64,000 bases of DNA. It comes from Gilvimarinus algae. Lineage in GTDB: Bacteria; Pseudomonadota; Gammaproteobacteria; Pseudomonadales; Cellvibrionaceae. Where the stretch lies: positions 62,001-126,000 of the forward strand of contig NZ_JAULRT010000062.1 of assembly GCF_030518215.1 (NCBI RefSeq). The letters run 5' to 3'. The notes beneath the pieces were generated by a model. The model searched no databases and had not been told where the DNA came from. It was given only the letters and a program-made list of their open reading frames with translations. How positions within the stretch are numbered: position 1 is the stretch's first letter; each line of letters opens with the position of its first letter. Shown in pieces: positions 23,308 through 33,163 of this stretch. The position numbers were made by a program, and so were the translations under genes.

Positions 23308-25119
23308 TTATTCGTCCAAAAAGCTGCGCAGGTGATCGGAGCGCGAGGGATGGCGCAGTTTGCGCAGTGCCTTGGCCTCGATTTGACGAATACGCTCACG
23401 GGTGACGTCGAACTGTTTGCCCACTTCCTCGAGGGTGTGGTCGGTGTTCATGTCGATGCCGAAGCGCATGCGCAGTACTTTGGCTTCGCGGGCGGTGAGG
23501 CCGGCGAGTACTTCCCGGGTGGACTCGGTCAGGCCGATGCTGGTGGCTGAGTCCACAGGGGAGACGATGGTGGTATCCTCGATAAAGTCACCCAGGTGCG
23601 AATCTTCATCGTCACCAATGGGCGTCTCCATGGAAATGGGCTCTTTGGCAATCTTGAGGACTTTGCGTACTTTGTCCTCTGGCATTTCCATACGCTCGCC
23701 CAGTTCTTCCGGGGTGGGTTCGCGTCCCATTTCCTGCAGCATTTGACGCGAAACCCGGTTGAGTTTGTTGATGGTTTCGATCATGTGCACAGGAATACGG
23801 ATGGTGCGCGCCTGATCCGCAATGGAGCGGGTAATCGCCTGGCGAATCCACCAGGTAGCGTAAGTCGAGAACTTGTAGCCGCGGCGATACTCGAACTTGT
23901 CCACGGCTTTCATCAGGCCGATGTTGCCCTCCTGAATCAAATCCAGGAACTGCAGGCCGCGGTTGGTGTATTTTTTAGCGATAGAAATCACCAGGCGCAG
24001 GTTGGCCTCGACCATTTCCTTTTTCGCGCGGCGTGCCCGGGCCTCGCCAATGGACATGCGACGATTGATGTCTTTGATGGCAACCAAGTTCAGGCCGCTC
24101 TCTTCTTCGACTTGCAGCAGCTTGCGCTGAGCGCGCACGATATCAGCTTCCAGAGGCTTGAGTGCCTCGGAGTAATCGCGCTTTTTCTTGATGATCTCGG
24201 CAATCCACTGTTCGTTGGATTCGTTGCCGGGGAATTCTTTAACAAAGGTTTTGCGCGGCATTTTCGCTTTGCGCACGCACAACTCCATGATGGTGCGCTC
24301 TTCTTGGCGGGCGCGATCGAGAATGCTGCGTACGCTGGCGTAAATCGGATCGAACTGACGCGGTGGCAGTTTGAAAAACTTGAACACTTCGCCCAGGGCG
24401 TCCAGCTCTTTGTCCGCCTGTTTGCTGTCGCGGCCGTGCTTCTCGACGGTTTTCTCCGCTTTTGCCAGCTGCTTTTTCAGCGCAGTAAAACGCTCTTTTG
24501 CTTCTTCCGGGTCAACGCCGGAGGTGCTTTCTTCGTCGTCTTCGCCGTTGTCGTCGTCGTTTTTCGCAGGCGTGGCGCCGGCGGTGGGGATCTCATCGGA
24601 CGGGTCCAGCCAGCCGATAATGACATCGGCCAGGCGGCGCTCTTCTTTGGCGACCAGATCGTACTCGTCGATGACTTGCTGCACAGTGCCGGGCCAGTGG
24701 GACAGGGCGTGCATCAGCTCGCGCACACCTTCTTCGATGCGCTTGGCAATGGCAATTTCGCCTTCGCGGGTCAACAGCTCAACCGTGCCCATTTCGCGCA
24801 TGTACATGCGCACAGGGTCTGTGGTGCGACCTGCCTCGGTTTCCACCGCAGCCAGGGCAGCGGCGGCTTCAGCGGCGGCAATCTCGTCGGCCGAGGAGTC
24901 GCCATCGGCCATCAACAGGGTATCGGCGTCCGGCGCCTGCTCAAAGACGCGAATGCCCATATCGTTGATCATCTGAATGATGTCTTCAACCTGATCCGGA
25001 TCGGAGATGTCCTCGGGCAGGTGGTCATTCACTTCGGAGTAGGTCAGGTAACCCTGTTCTTTACCTCGAGCGATGAGCTCTTTAATACGAGACTGTTGCT
25101 GTTTAGCGTCGTCAGCCAT
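23308..25119 (-). CDS. rpoD: RNA polymerase sigma-70 factor RpoD
   Basis: 603 residues, the primary housekeeping sigma factor. Region 1.1 (about 1-80), region 1.2 ([21 protein letters not shown]), an acidic non-conserved region near 190-200, region 2 with the core-binding and -10 recognition helix ([28 protein letters not shown]), region 3, and region 4.2 helix-turn-helix near the C-terminus ([20 protein letters not shown]). All parts are complete. It is the last gene of the rpsU-yqeY-dnaG-rpoD group, and its own TATAAT-like box lies just upstream. Confidence 0.98.
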   Translation of the reverse strand: MADDAKQQQSRIKELIARGKEQGYLTYSEVNDHLPEDISDPDQVEDIIQMINDMGIRVFEQAPDADTLLMADGDSSADEIAAAEAAAALAAVETEAGRTTDPVRMYMREMGTVELLTREGEIAIAKRIEEGVRELMHALSHWPGTVQQVIDEYDLVAKEERRLADVIIGWLDPSDEIPTAGATPAKNDDDNGEDDEESTSGVDPEEAKERFTALKKQLAKAEKTVEKHGRDSKQADKELDALGEVFKFFKLPPRQFDPIYASVRSILDRARQEERTIMELCVRKAKMPRKTFVKEFPGNESNEQWIAEIIKKKRDYSEALKPLEADIVRAQRKLLQVEEESGLNLVAIKDINRRMSIGEARARRAKKEMVEANLRLVISIAKKYTNRGLQFLDLIQEGNIGLMKAVDKFEYRRGYKFSTYATWWIRQAITRSIADQARTIRIPVHMIETINKLNRVSRQMLQEMGREPTPEELGERMEMPEDKVRKVLKIAKEPISMETPIGDDEDSHLGDFIEDTTIVSPVDSATSIGLTESTREVLAGLTAREAKVLRMRFGIDMNTDHTLEEVGKQFDVTRERIRQIEAKALRKLRHPSRSDHLRSFLDE

Positions 25120-25161
25120 TCGGAACCCTGTGAAAAGTAGCAGTTAAAAAGCAAGCGCGGG

Positions 25162-25167
25162 ATTATA
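25162..25167 (-). promoter_or_regulatory. rpoD: Possible -10 box for an internal rpoD promoter
   Basis: TATAAT on the minus strand, about 43 bases upstream of the rpoD start. No clear -35 box at 17 bases is seen. The dnaG-rpoD gap of 125 bases would allow an extra promoter, as in other gammaproteobacteria. Confidence 0.35.
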
Positions 25168-25244
25168 GCCTAAAGGGTTGGGTGAGTTCTAGGAAATTCA
25201 AGGTAGCTGGCTGAAAAATAGGGGGAAAATGCCGCTGTCGGGCG

Positions 25245-27215
25245 CTACTCGGGCCGCTTGCCGATCGCCTCTGCGTAGAGCGCGCTTTTCTCCTCGCGCG
25301 ACAGATGCTGCGCTTCGGGGCTCTTCAGTCGCGCCATGGCCCGGCCTCGGCGCTGGCGGTCGAGTTGCTCGCGGACTTTTCTCAGGCTCGATTGCAGTGC
25401 GGCGGCCGGCTTGTAGGCGTGCTCATCGCCCTGTTCGGCCTTGCTCAGGCTGGCGGCAGCGCGCAGCAAGTCATTGCCGGCGATGGCGGCCAGCAGGTCG
25501 CACTCGGCTTCGCCGTAGTTGGCACGCCAGTGGCCCAGAATATGGGGCAGCTGATAGTGCGGCCGCTCGTTGAGCAGTTTTAGCAGGCGGCCTAAGCGTC
25601 GCAGCTCAAGGCTGTCCTGATTGAGCCAGAAATCGTGCTCGGGCTCCTGGCGGGCGAGTTCGGGCTCTGCCAGCAGCAGGGCAATAGCTTTGTGTTCGGG
25701 CGGCATCAGGTAGCGGCCCGGCACTGTCGGCGCCGGGCGCTCTGCAGGCTCGGCGTCTGGCTCGGGTTCGTCGTAGGCCGACAGCGGAATCTCTTCGAGG
25801 GGCGGCCCTGAGGCCTCTTCTGGTGTGTAGCTTAGCTCCGGCTGTAGCTCAGAGACTTTCACGGTGGCCGCGGCTTCCGGCGCCTCAGGGGCTCTGTGCG
25901 AGGGCAGCGGCTCGGGGGTGTCCACCAGCTCTTCCAGTGTCGCCCGGTTGAGCCCGGTGCGGTTCGCCAGGGCATCAAACATCAGCTCTTTAAACACGCC
26001 CTTGGGCAGCTGGGCGAGCAGGGGCGCGGCGCGCTTGCTCAGGTGGGCGCGACCTTCCATGGTGCGAATGTTGATGCCCTCGGCGGCGGCGTCAAAGAGG
26101 TAGTCTTCGAGTGGTACTGCCATATTGATCAGGTTTTCAAACTTGTCGGGCCCGATTTGGCGCACCAGCGTATCCGGATCCTCACCCTCGGGCAAAAACA
26201 GGAATTTGACCTGCCGCCCGTCGGTCATGGCCGGCAGGGCGGACTCCAATGCACGGGTGGCGGCGCGCCGTCCCGCGCTATCGCCGTCGAAGCAAAACAC
26301 CACCTCGCTGGTGTAGCGAAAGGCGCGTTGCAAGTGTTCTTCGCCGCAGGCTGTACCCAGAGTGGCGACACCGTAGCGGATACCAAACTGTGCCAGGCTG
26401 ACCACGTCCATATAACCTTCTACCACCAGAAGGCGTGGCAGGTTGCGGTACGCCAGGCGAGCCTCGTGTAAGCCGTAGAGTTCTTGCCCTTTGTGGAAGA
26501 CCGGTGTCTCGGGCGAGTTCAGGTACTTGGGTTTGTCGTCTCCCAGAACCCGCCCGCCAAAGCCGATGACCCGGCCCCGGGTGTCGCGAATCGGGAACAT
26601 GATGCGGTAGCGAAAGCGGTCGTAGAGACGGTCTGAGCCCTCGGGCTGAATCAGCATGCCGGCGGTGAGCAGGCCGTCGCGCTCCTCGGCGCTAGTGCCC
26701 AGGGCCTTGAGTAAGTTGTCCCATCCCGGTGGCGCGTAACCAATGCCGTAATCGCGGGCGATGCGTCCGTCCAGGCCGCGACCTTTGAGGTAATCCACCG
26801 CTTTTGCCCGGCCGGGATGATGGCGCAGCTGGTCGGCGTAGTAGTCGCAGGCCTTTTCCAACAGCTCGTACAGCCGCTTGCGCAGCCGCTCCTGGCGCGA
26901 ACTGGCGGGTGTGGCCTCTTCTTTGGGTACATCCAGGCCGCACAGGTGAGCGAGCTGCTCCACCGCTTCGGGGAAGGCGATGCGCTCGTAATCCATGATA
27001 AAACCGACGGCATTGCCACTGGCGCCACAGCCAAAGCAGTAATAGAACTGTTTGTCGGGGCTGACAGTGAAGGACGGGGTCTTTTCGTCGTGAAAGGGGC
27101 AGCAGGCTGCGTAGTTTTTGCCCGTCTTTTTCAGTTTGACGCGATGATCCACCACCTCGACAATGTCGACGCGGTCAAGCAGTTCATCAATAAAGGACTG
27201 GGGGATGCGACTCAT
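25245..27215 (-). CDS. dnaG: DNA primase DnaG
   Basis: 656 residues. N-terminal zinc ribbon with C39, H42, C60 and C63; TOPRIM core (about 260-340) with VVEGYMD and the acidic DGDSAG metal site; and a C-terminal DnaB-interaction region (about 510-656). A proline- and glutamate-rich linker (about 430-510) is longer than in E. coli and probably disordered. It makes RNA primers at the replication fork. The ATG at 27215 follows a weak ribosome site. It lies in the conserved macromolecular synthesis operon. Confidence 0.97.
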   Translation of the reverse strand: MSRIPQSFIDELLDRVDIVEVVDHRVKLKKTGKNYAACCPFHDEKTPSFTVSPDKQFYYCFGCGASGNAVGFIMDYERIAFPEAVEQLAHLCGLDVPKEEATPASSRQERLRKRLYELLEKACDYYADQLRHHPGRAKAVDYLKGRGLDGRIARDYGIGYAPPGWDNLLKALGTSAEERDGLLTAGMLIQPEGSDRLYDRFRYRIMFPIRDTRGRVIGFGGRVLGDDKPKYLNSPETPVFHKGQELYGLHEARLAYRNLPRLLVVEGYMDVVSLAQFGIRYGVATLGTACGEEHLQRAFRYTSEVVFCFDGDSAGRRAATRALESALPAMTDGRQVKFLFLPEGEDPDTLVRQIGPDKFENLINMAVPLEDYLFDAAAEGINIRTMEGRAHLSKRAAPLLAQLPKGVFKELMFDALANRTGLNRATLEELVDTPEPLPSHRAPEAPEAAATVKVSELQPELSYTPEEASGPPLEEIPLSAYDEPEPDAEPAERPAPTVPGRYLMPPEHKAIALLLAEPELARQEPEHDFWLNQDSLELRRLGRLLKLLNERPHYQLPHILGHWRANYGEAECDLLAAIAGNDLLRAAASLSKAEQGDEHAYKPAAALQSSLRKVREQLDRQRRGRAMARLKSPEAQHLSREEKSALYAEAIGKRPE

Positions 27216-27254
27216 GGAGAGAGTTTAGCGGGAATGAGTCGAGCAGGTAAGCCG

Positions 27255-27704
27255 TTAGCCCAGGCTGGCTTTAATCCGTTTGCTGACATCGGCCATATCG
27301 GCCCGGCCCTGTACCTGAGGCTTGATTAAGCCCATGACTTTGCCCATATCGCGCATTTCGTTCGCGCCTGTCTGGGCGATGGCCTTATCGACAATCTCGT
27401 CCAGCTCGGCATCGGTCAGCGGCTGCGGTAGAAATTCGCTGATCACGGCGCTCTCGGCGCGCTCTTGCTCGGCAAGCTCTGTGCGTCCGGCGTTCTCGTA
27501 TTGCTCTATTGAGTCGCGGCGCTGTTTGAGCATTTTGTCGAGCACGGCCAGTACTCTGGCGTCATCCAGCTCAATACGCTCGTCCACTTCAATACGCTTA
27601 AATTCGGCATTAATGAGACGCAAAACCGCCACGCGCGCTTTGTCTCTTGCGCGCATGGCGGTTTTCAGCTCGTCATTAATCCGGGTTTGGAGTGCAGAAG
27701 CCAT
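27255..27704 (-). CDS. YqeY/GatB-like domain protein
   Basis: 149 residues, the full length of the YqeY family: an N-terminal helical hairpin (INDELKTAMRARDKARVAVLRLINAEFK) and a C-terminal domain related to the GatB/GatE tail (M-G-K-V-M-G-L-I-K-P-Q-V-Q-G-R-A-D near 121-137). It is regularly found between rpsU and dnaG. A role in amidation of mischarged tRNA has been suggested for the fold but is not established. Confidence 0.92.
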   Translation of the reverse strand: MASALQTRINDELKTAMRARDKARVAVLRLINAEFKRIEVDERIELDDARVLAVLDKMLKQRRDSIEQYENAGRTELAEQERAESAVISEFLPQPLTDAELDEIVDKAIAQTGANEMRDMGKVMGLIKPQVQGRADMADVSKRIKASLG

Positions 27705-27731
27705 ACATTTCCCGTCTTGCAGAGCTGGTAC

Positions 27732-27748
27732 GCCGCCTAAAGGGCGGC
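27732..27748 (-). other. GC hairpin between rpsU and yqeY
   Basis: GCCGCC and GGCGGC pair around a five-base loop, shortly after the rpsU stop on the minus strand. No U run. It may process or partly terminate the rpsU message, which must outnumber dnaG and rpoD messages. Confidence 0.45.
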
Positions 27749-27758
27749 CTACCGATGA

Positions 27759-27974
27759 TCAGTACAGGCGCTGAAACTTGCGAGATTCGCGCTGCACTTT
27801 CTTGGCGTGACGCTTAACCGCCGCTGCCATGTTGCGCTTGCGCACAGAAGTGGGCTTCTCGTAGAACTCGCGGCTGCGAACTTCGGCCAAAACACCCGCT
27901 TTCTCGCAGGCACGCTTGAAACGACGCAGGGCGACGTCAAACGGCTCGTTTTCTTTAATCTTTACTGAAGGCAT
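27759..27974 (-). CDS. rpsU: Ribosomal protein bS21
   Basis: 71 residues, very basic, with the invariant family pattern: [20 protein letters not shown], then [18 protein letters not shown] and a Lys/Arg-rich tail ending R-L-Y. It binds the small subunit near the 16S 3' end. The ATG at 27974 gives the usual family length; a frame open to 28010 has no support. First gene of the rpsU-yqeY-dnaG-rpoD operon, divergent from tsaD. Confidence 0.98.
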   Translation of the reverse strand: MPSVKIKENEPFDVALRRFKRACEKAGVLAEVRSREFYEKPTSVRKRNMAAAVKRHAKKVQRESRKFQRLY

Positions 27975-28028
27975 GTGGTTACCTTTGGTTAAACAAAAAA
28001 AATGTCTCACGCTCTAAGGGGGCGGGAT

Positions 28029-28055
28029 TTTATACACATACAGTGGTCGCTGCAA
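28029..28055 (-). promoter_or_regulatory. rpsU: Candidate rpsU operon promoter
   Basis: On the minus strand TTGCAG (read from about 28055) and TATAAA (28034-28029) are spaced by about 15 bases, roughly 55 bases before the rpsU start. The spacer is short for sigma-70, so confidence is modest. Confidence 0.4.
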
Positions 28056-28149
28056 GGGCAATTTACGGCTTTTTTGACCCCTTTGGCTGGCCCCCCGTGG
28101 AGCCGATCTATATGATAGCGTGCTTTTATGACAGAGAGATCGGAGATTC

Positions 28150-29178
28150 ATGCGGGTACTGGGTATTGAAACCTCGTGCGACGAGACCGGAATAGCGCTT
28201 TACGATACCGAGCGCGGTTTGCTGGCCCATGAGCTGTACTCTCAGATTGCCCTGCATGCCGAGTACGGCGGTGTGGTCCCGGAGCTGGCCTCGCGGGATC
28301 ACGTGCGTAAGATCCTGCCGCTGATTCGCGGTGTGATGGCTCGTGCGCAGGTGGCGCCCGAGCAAATCGAGGGGGTGGCTTACACCGCCGGCCCGGGGTT
28401 AGTGGGGGCGCTGATGGTGGGTGCCAGCGTCGGGCGCTCGCTGGCCTATGCCTGGGGTGTGCCGGCTATCGGCGTGCACCACATGGAGGGGCATCTGCTC
28501 GCCCCGATGCTGGAGAACAATCCGCCCGAGTTTCCCTTTGTTGCCCTGCTGGTGTCCGGCGGGCACACCCAATTGGTCAAGGTCGACGGCATTGGGCGTT
28601 ATCAGTTGCTCGGTGAGTCGCTTGACGATGCCGCGGGCGAGGCCTTTGACAAAGCGGCGAAAATGCTGGACCTGGATTACCCCGGTGGGCCACACATTGC
28701 ACGCCTGGCGCAGTCGGGCCGCCCCGGGCGCTTTACCTTTCCCCGGCCGATGATCGACAGGCCGGGACTGGATTTCAGTTTTTCAGGCCTGAAGACCTAC
28801 ACACTGAATACCGTCGCTGAGCACAAGCAAACCGATGGCCTGCCCGATGAGCAAACCTCGGCCGATATTGCTCACGCCTTCGAGGAGGCGGTGGTGTCTA
28901 CTTTGGTGATCAAGTGCCGCCGGGCGCTGGAGGCGACTGGCTTCGAGCGTTTGGTGATTGCCGGGGGGGTATCGGCCAATCAGCGTCTGCGCAGCGAGTT
29001 GGAAAAAGCCCTGGCCAAAATCGGCGCCGGCGTCTTTTACGCCCGCCACGAATTCTGTACCGATAACGGCGCCATGATCGCCTACGCGGGTGCCCAGCGC
29101 CTGGCCGCCGGTCAGAGTGAAGGTTTACCCATCAACGTTCGCCCGCGCTGGCCGCTGGACAGCCTGCCGCCCCTGTAG
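28150..29178 (+). CDS. tsaD: tRNA threonylcarbamoyladenosine synthase TsaD
   Basis: 342 residues. ASKHA-fold N-terminus [13 protein letters not shown], the metal-binding HMEGH at 111-115 and further family motifs ([19 protein letters not shown], the [10 protein letters not shown] block and the [10 protein letters not shown] end). With TsaB, TsaE and TsaC it makes t6A37 in ANN-decoding tRNAs, in the cytoplasm. The ATG at 28150 has a GGAG site five bases upstream. It diverges from rpsU, the usual arrangement in gammaproteobacteria. Confidence 0.97.
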   Translation: MRVLGIETSCDETGIALYDTERGLLAHELYSQIALHAEYGGVVPELASRDHVRKILPLIRGVMARAQVAPEQIEGVAYTAGPGLVGALMVGASVGRSLAYAWGVPAIGVHHMEGHLLAPMLENNPPEFPFVALLVSGGHTQLVKVDGIGRYQLLGESLDDAAGEAFDKAAKMLDLDYPGGPHIARLAQSGRPGRFTFPRPMIDRPGLDFSFSGLKTYTLNTVAEHKQTDGLPDEQTSADIAHAFEEAVVSTLVIKCRRALEATGFERLVIAGGVSANQRLRSELEKALAKIGAGVFYARHEFCTDNGAMIAYAGAQRLAAGQSEGLPINVRPRWPLDSLPPL

Positions 29179-29203
29179 CCTGCCGCATCGACAAGAGATC
29201 ATC

Positions 29204-29563
29204 ATGGATATCGTCTATATCAGAGATTTGCAGATTCAAACCATTATCGGCATCTACGACTGGGAGCGCGAGGTGCGCCAAACGGTCAGCCTGGACTTGG
29301 AAATGGCCAGCGATATTCGCCGCGCTGCCGAGACCGACGACATCCAGTATGCGCTGAACTACAAAGCCGTCTCCAAGCACATTATTGCCTACGTCGAAGG
29401 GCGCAACGCCCTGCTGGTGGAGTCGCTGGCTGAGGAAATTGCCGCGCTGGTGCGCGAGGAGTTTAAGGTGCCTTGGCTGCGTCTGCGTCTGAGCAAGCCG
29501 GGTGCCTTGCGTGGCGCGCGCGACGTGGGCCTGATTATCGAGCGAGGGGCAAAGCCGGCATGA
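29204..29563 (+). CDS. folB: Dihydroneopterin aldolase FolB
   Basis: 119 residues, typical length. MDIVYIRDLQIQTIIGIYDWE with the conserved catalytic-site Glu of G-I-Y-D-W-E, L-N-Y-K, V-E-S-L-A-E-E-I-A and the closing KPGALRGARDVG. It converts dihydroneopterin to hydroxymethyl-dihydropterin in folate synthesis. It starts 25 bases after tsaD and overlaps folK by four bases (ATGA), so folB and folK are coupled. Confidence 0.95.
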   Translation: MDIVYIRDLQIQTIIGIYDWEREVRQTVSLDLEMASDIRRAAETDDIQYALNYKAVSKHIIAYVEGRNALLVESLAEEIAALVREEFKVPWLRLRLSKPGALRGARDVGLIIERGAKPA

Positions 29564-30084
29564 GCCGTGTTTTTTTGAGTCTGGGCAGTAACATTGATCG
29601 CTACCGCCATATTGCGGCGGCGCTGGATGCGTTAAGTGCGCAGTTTGCGTGCCTGGATATTTCCACCGTCTACGAAAGCGAAGCGGTGGGCTTTGCCGGG
29701 CGCAATTTTCTCAACCTGGTGGTCGGTGTCGATACCGAGCTCAGCATCGCCGAATTGTCGGCGCGGCTCAAACAGATTGAAGATGACAATGGCCGCAACC
29801 GCTCGGGCCCCAAATTCAGCCCGCGTACTCTGGATATTGATATTCTGACGGTGGACGATCTGGTGGGCGATAGAGAGGGCGTGCACCTGCCGCGCGATGA
29901 AATCACCAAAAACGCCTTTGTGCTTTTACCCATGGCCGAACTCGCCCCTGACACCCCACATCCAGCTTTGGGCGTCACTTACGCCGAACTTTGGCGCGCT
30001 TACGATAAAAGCCAGCAAAAACTCTGGCCTGTGGCCTTCGAGTGGCGTGGCCGCGACCTTAGTGCGACCTCAGCTCGACCCTAG
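29560..30084 (+). CDS. folK: HPPK, 6-hydroxymethyl-dihydropterin pyrophosphokinase FolK
   Basis: 174 residues. SLGSNI at the N-terminus, the Y-E-S-x-A-V-G pterin-site loop, and the signature NRNRSGPKFSPRTLDIDIL-like block (about 88-102) with the two magnesium Asp residues in D-I-D-I-L. It also has the L-P-R-D-E and A-F-V-L-L-P-M-A-E-L motifs. It adds pyrophosphate to the folB product. The start codon overlaps the folB stop. Confidence 0.95.
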   Translation: MSRVFLSLGSNIDRYRHIAAALDALSAQFACLDISTVYESEAVGFAGRNFLNLVVGVDTELSIAELSARLKQIEDDNGRNRSGPKFSPRTLDIDILTVDDLVGDREGVHLPRDEITKNAFVLLPMAELAPDTPHPALGVTYAELWRAYDKSQQKLWPVAFEWRGRDLSATSARP

Positions 30085-30102
30085 CGCCACCGCTTGGCTG
30101 GT

Positions 30103-31068
30103 TCACAGCCAGCGCAAACGGCGAAACAGGGCCAGCAGTCCAACGCCGATCATGGCCATCAGTCCCATGACGATAAAGTAGCCGTTGTGAAACTGCAGCT
30201 CGGGTATGTACTCGAAGTTCATGCCGTAGATACCGGCAATAAACGTCAGGGGGACAAAGATCGCAGTGATCACCGTGAGCACGCGCATGGTGTTATTGAG
30301 CATGTGGGAAGTCAGCGATAGGTAGCCTTCGATCAGGTCGCCGCAAATTTCGTAGTACATGGTTGCCAGGCTGTGCACCCGCTCGCAGCGGTCGTACAAA
30401 TCCTGCAGGGCGTGGACAATGTCCGGTTCTGTGGTCAGTAATAATTCCGGTGTTTCTTTCAACAGGGTCTGAGCAATCCGCTCGTGGTAGTTGAAAATGC
30501 GTTTGAGCTTGCGCAGGCGTGATTTGTACATGATCAGCGAGCGCATAATCTGGTCGCTGGGTTTTTCCTGCATGGCGTCTTCCAGCTCGTTGATACGCTC
30601 CTCAAAGGTCAGTACGGCTTCCAGGTAGCGGCCCACCGAGTAGTGCAAGATACGTGTGGCGAGCACTGCAGGCTGGCGCAAGAGCTCGCTTTTGCTGTCG
30701 TTCCAGTGCTGCTGAATGCTCATGGATTTACCCTGGTGCACACTGATCAGGCAGCGCTCTTCGGCAAACAGGGCAATGGGCACCAACTCTACGTTCAGCT
30801 CTTCATCAAAACTGGTGATGCCGCGGTAGAGAATAAGCACTTGGTTATCGAAGGTTTCGGTTTTCGGGGGGTGGCGCTTGCGCTGAGCGTCCTCCACGGC
30901 GAGGGGGTGGCAGTCCAGCGATAGCAGCAGTTCGCGCTCGGCGCTGGTGTTCTCACTCAGTATGTCGACCCACAGGTAACCCTCCTTGTCTTTCTGCCAG
31001 AGTGCAATTTGTTCTACGCCGCCAATACGGCGCTCGCCGTCCCCGGTTAACCAGAGCGTTTTAATCAT
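30103..31068 (-). CDS. CorA/ZntB-family divalent cation transporter
   Basis: 321 residues. A large cytoplasmic alpha/beta domain with a long helix, then two C-terminal membrane segments; the CorA signature G-M-N lies at about 282-284 (YGMNFEYIPEL). Length and the sequence around GMN fit the CorA/ZntB group; whether it carries magnesium, zinc or another ion cannot be read. The ATG at 31068 has GAGGT five bases upstream. It starts just past the stop of the SDR gene, so both may be one transcript. Confidence 0.88.
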   Translation of the reverse strand: MIKTLWLTGDGERRIGGVEQIALWQKDKEGYLWVDILSENTSAERELLLSLDCHPLAVEDAQRKRHPPKTETFDNQVLILYRGITSFDEELNVELVPIALFAEERCLISVHQGKSMSIQQHWNDSKSELLRQPAVLATRILHYSVGRYLEAVLTFEERINELEDAMQEKPSDQIMRSLIMYKSRLRKLKRIFNYHERIAQTLLKETPELLLTTEPDIVHALQDLYDRCERVHSLATMYYEICGDLIEGYLSLTSHMLNNTMRVLTVITAIFVPLTFIAGIYGMNFEYIPELQFHNGYFIVMGLMAMIGVGLLALFRRLRWL

Positions 31069-31076
31069 GGAGTACC

Positions 31077-31820
31077 TCAACCTTGCAACGTTCGGCCGCC
31101 GTCCACGCTGATGATTTGCCCGGTAATGTAGGGGGCTTGCTCAAGCAGAAACCGGACGGTGCGTGCGATGTCCATAGGGTCGCCCGTGCGATGGAGCGCC
31201 ACTTTGGCCAGTATAGCCGTTTGTTCCTGCTCAGACAGGGCCGCGGCATCTTCGGGCCAGGCGATGGCGCCCGGGGCTACGGCGTTGACCCGAATCTCAG
31301 GTGCCAGTTCCCGGGCCAGGGTTTTTGTCAGCATGACGTTACCGGCTTTGGCCATGCAATAGAGGCTGTGTGCTTTGAGGGGTCGGTCGGCGTGAATATC
31401 GGCGATGTTGATGATCGAACCGCCTTGCCGTTTGAGTGCGCCGGCCAGCGCCTGGCTCAAAAAGAAGGGCGCTTTAAGGTTACTGCCAAACAGGTCGTCC
31501 CACTGCGCCTCAGTGGCCTCGCCGATCGGTGTCGGGTAGAAGCTCGACGCATTGTTGATCAACGCATCCAGTCGCTGCCAGTGGTTGAGGACGGCTTCGG
31601 CCAGTGCGTCCCGTTCAGTGTTACGGCAAAGGTCGGCGGCAAAAACAGCGGCGCTTGCCGGGCGGGTGAGGTTTAACTCGCCTGCCAGGGCCTCGGCCTC
31701 TGTGGCTGAGCGGCGATAGTGAATGGCGAGGTTCCAGCCGTTTTCGTGCAGGTGGCGGGCGATGGCGGCGCCGATACGACGCGCGCCGCCGGTTATTAAG
31801 GCCACAGGTCTTTCAATCAT
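31077..31820 (-). CDS. Short-chain dehydrogenase, pteridine reductase (FolM-like)
   Basis: 247 residues. Rossmann TGGARRIGAAIA (about 9-20) with the double Arg typical of pteridine reductases, N-N-A-S-S-F, Y-C-M-A-K active-site Tyr/Lys, V-N-A-V-A-P-G-A-I, and a C-terminal GQIISVDGG. The TGGxRRIG loop and S-S-F-Y-P-T stretch match pteridine reductase/FolM rather than generic SDRs. This fits the nearby folB-folK pair. Its start overlaps the cca stop by eight bases, so coupling is likely. Confidence 0.85.
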   Translation of the reverse strand: MIERPVALITGGARRIGAAIARHLHENGWNLAIHYRRSATEAEALAGELNLTRPASAAVFAADLCRNTERDALAEAVLNHWQRLDALINNASSFYPTPIGEATEAQWDDLFGSNLKAPFFLSQALAGALKRQGGSIINIADIHADRPLKAHSLYCMAKAGNVMLTKTLARELAPEIRVNAVAPGAIAWPEDAAALSEQEQTAILAKVALHRTGDPMDIARTVRFLLEQAPYITGQIISVDGGRTLQG

Positions 31821-33063
31821 TGTCGGCGTTCCGGAGTTGTTGAGCTTGTGATTTGTAGTGGGCAATGGCGTTGACTTTTTCGCGCTCGATTTGCTCGCCG
31901 AGCTGGGCGCCCTGATGCCCCTGCGCCAGCAGGGCTTTGATGTCGACACGGTTGGCCGCTGCTAGTGCGCCGGTTAAGTAATCGGCTTGTGGGTAGGGGC
32001 GGTGTTCAAACCCAGTGCGTCCGCGGGCATCGGCTTCACAGGCGAGCAAGAGTTGGGCGAAGCGCTCGGGCCGGCGGTAGGCATCGGTTTGCACAAACAG
32101 TTGCTGGATTCGGGCGGGTCTGAGCTCCTCGGCCCGGTGCACCAGTAGGTGAAACTCGGCGCACAGCAGGGCGAGATCGCGACAGTCGTTGGGCACAGTC
32201 AGGCGAGCGCAGAGTGCTTTTACCGGCGCAATTCCCAGTGCTTCATGACCAATATGGCGCGGCCACTGCTCAGGTGGCGTCAGTGCCTTGCCCAGATCGT
32301 GCATGAGCGCGGCAAAGCGCACCGCGACCTGTTCAGTGAGGCGGCTCGCCTGCGTCAGACACATAAGGCTGTGTACCCCCGTGTCGATTTCCGGATGATG
32401 TTTGGGGGTTTGCGGTACCCCAAAGAGGGCATCGAGTTCGGGCATGAGACGAGCGAGAGCACCGCAGTCGCGTAGCGTTTGGATAAACACTTCGGGGTGT
32501 TTTTCACCCAATGCCCGTGACATCTCTTTCCAGACCCGTTCTGCGACCAGATGATCGGCCTCGCCCTCTTTGACCATCTGCTGCATCAACTGCCGGGTCT
32601 CGGGGGCCACCTGAAAATCGAGATGATGATAGCGCGCGGCAAAGCGTGCCACTCGCAGAATGCGTACCGGGTCTTCGGCGAATGCCGCGGAAACGTGGCG
32701 CAGCTGTTTGCGCGCAATATCCCCGGCGCCGCCATAGGGATCGATCAAGTCGCCGGTCTCGGTCATCGCGATGGCATTAATGGTCAAGTCGCGGCGCTGC
32801 AAATCCTCTTCAAGGCTGACATCGGGGGCGCAGTGAAAAGCAAAACCTGTATAGCCGGGGGCCGTTTTGCGCTCGGTGCGCGCCAGAGCATGTTCCTCTT
32901 TTGTTTCGGGGTGCAAAAATACCGGAAAGTCCTTGCCTACCGATGTGAACCCCAGGGCCGCCATTTGTTCCGGCGTCGCGCCGACCACCACCCAGTCTTT
33001 TTCGCTGAAGGGGTAGCCGAGCAGTGAGTCGCGGACTGCGCCGCCGACAAGATAGGTTTGCAT
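31813..33063 (-). CDS. cca: CCA-adding tRNA nucleotidyltransferase with HD domain
   Basis: 416 residues. Head: MQTYLVGGAVRDSLLG and the RRDLTINA block, both landmarks of class II CCA enzymes; the body binds ribose and bases; the C-terminal half has an HD phosphohydrolase signature (H-D-L-G-K near 252). It repairs and completes the CCA end of tRNAs; the HD part of the E. coli enzyme has phosphatase activities. Here the visible tRNA encodes its own CCA, so repair is the likely use. The SDR gene follows with an overlap. Confidence 0.95.
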   Translation of the reverse strand: MQTYLVGGAVRDSLLGYPFSEKDWVVVGATPEQMAALGFTSVGKDFPVFLHPETKEEHALARTERKTAPGYTGFAFHCAPDVSLEEDLQRRDLTINAIAMTETGDLIDPYGGAGDIARKQLRHVSAAFAEDPVRILRVARFAARYHHLDFQVAPETRQLMQQMVKEGEADHLVAERVWKEMSRALGEKHPEVFIQTLRDCGALARLMPELDALFGVPQTPKHHPEIDTGVHSLMCLTQASRLTEQVAVRFAALMHDLGKALTPPEQWPRHIGHEALGIAPVKALCARLTVPNDCRDLALLCAEFHLLVHRAEELRPARIQQLFVQTDAYRRPERFAQLLLACEADARGRTGFEHRPYPQADYLTGALAAANRVDIKALLAQGHQGAQLGEQIEREKVNAIAHYKSQAQQLRNADND

Positions 33064-33128
33064 GCGCTGTTCGTTGTCTCTTCGTTGGCGATTGACTGAC
33101 TATCTTAACCAATACTTGCTGCAGCTGC

Positions 33129-33157
33129 TTGTGCCGTTCGACGACTGGGCGTAAAGT
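33129..33157 (+). promoter_or_regulatory. Candidate sigma-70 promoter for a short transcript
   Basis: TTGTGC and TAAAGT with exactly 17 bases between, in the cca-EamA gap, pointing at the terminator at 33317-33352. Both hexamers deviate from consensus. Confidence 0.35.
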
Positions 33158-33163
33158 AGGCGC

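Noticed and set aside
23596-25140. A 514-codon open frame antisense to rpoD
   Set aside because: It mirrors rpoD codon bias, has no ribosome site and shows no protein family pattern; rpoD itself is certain.
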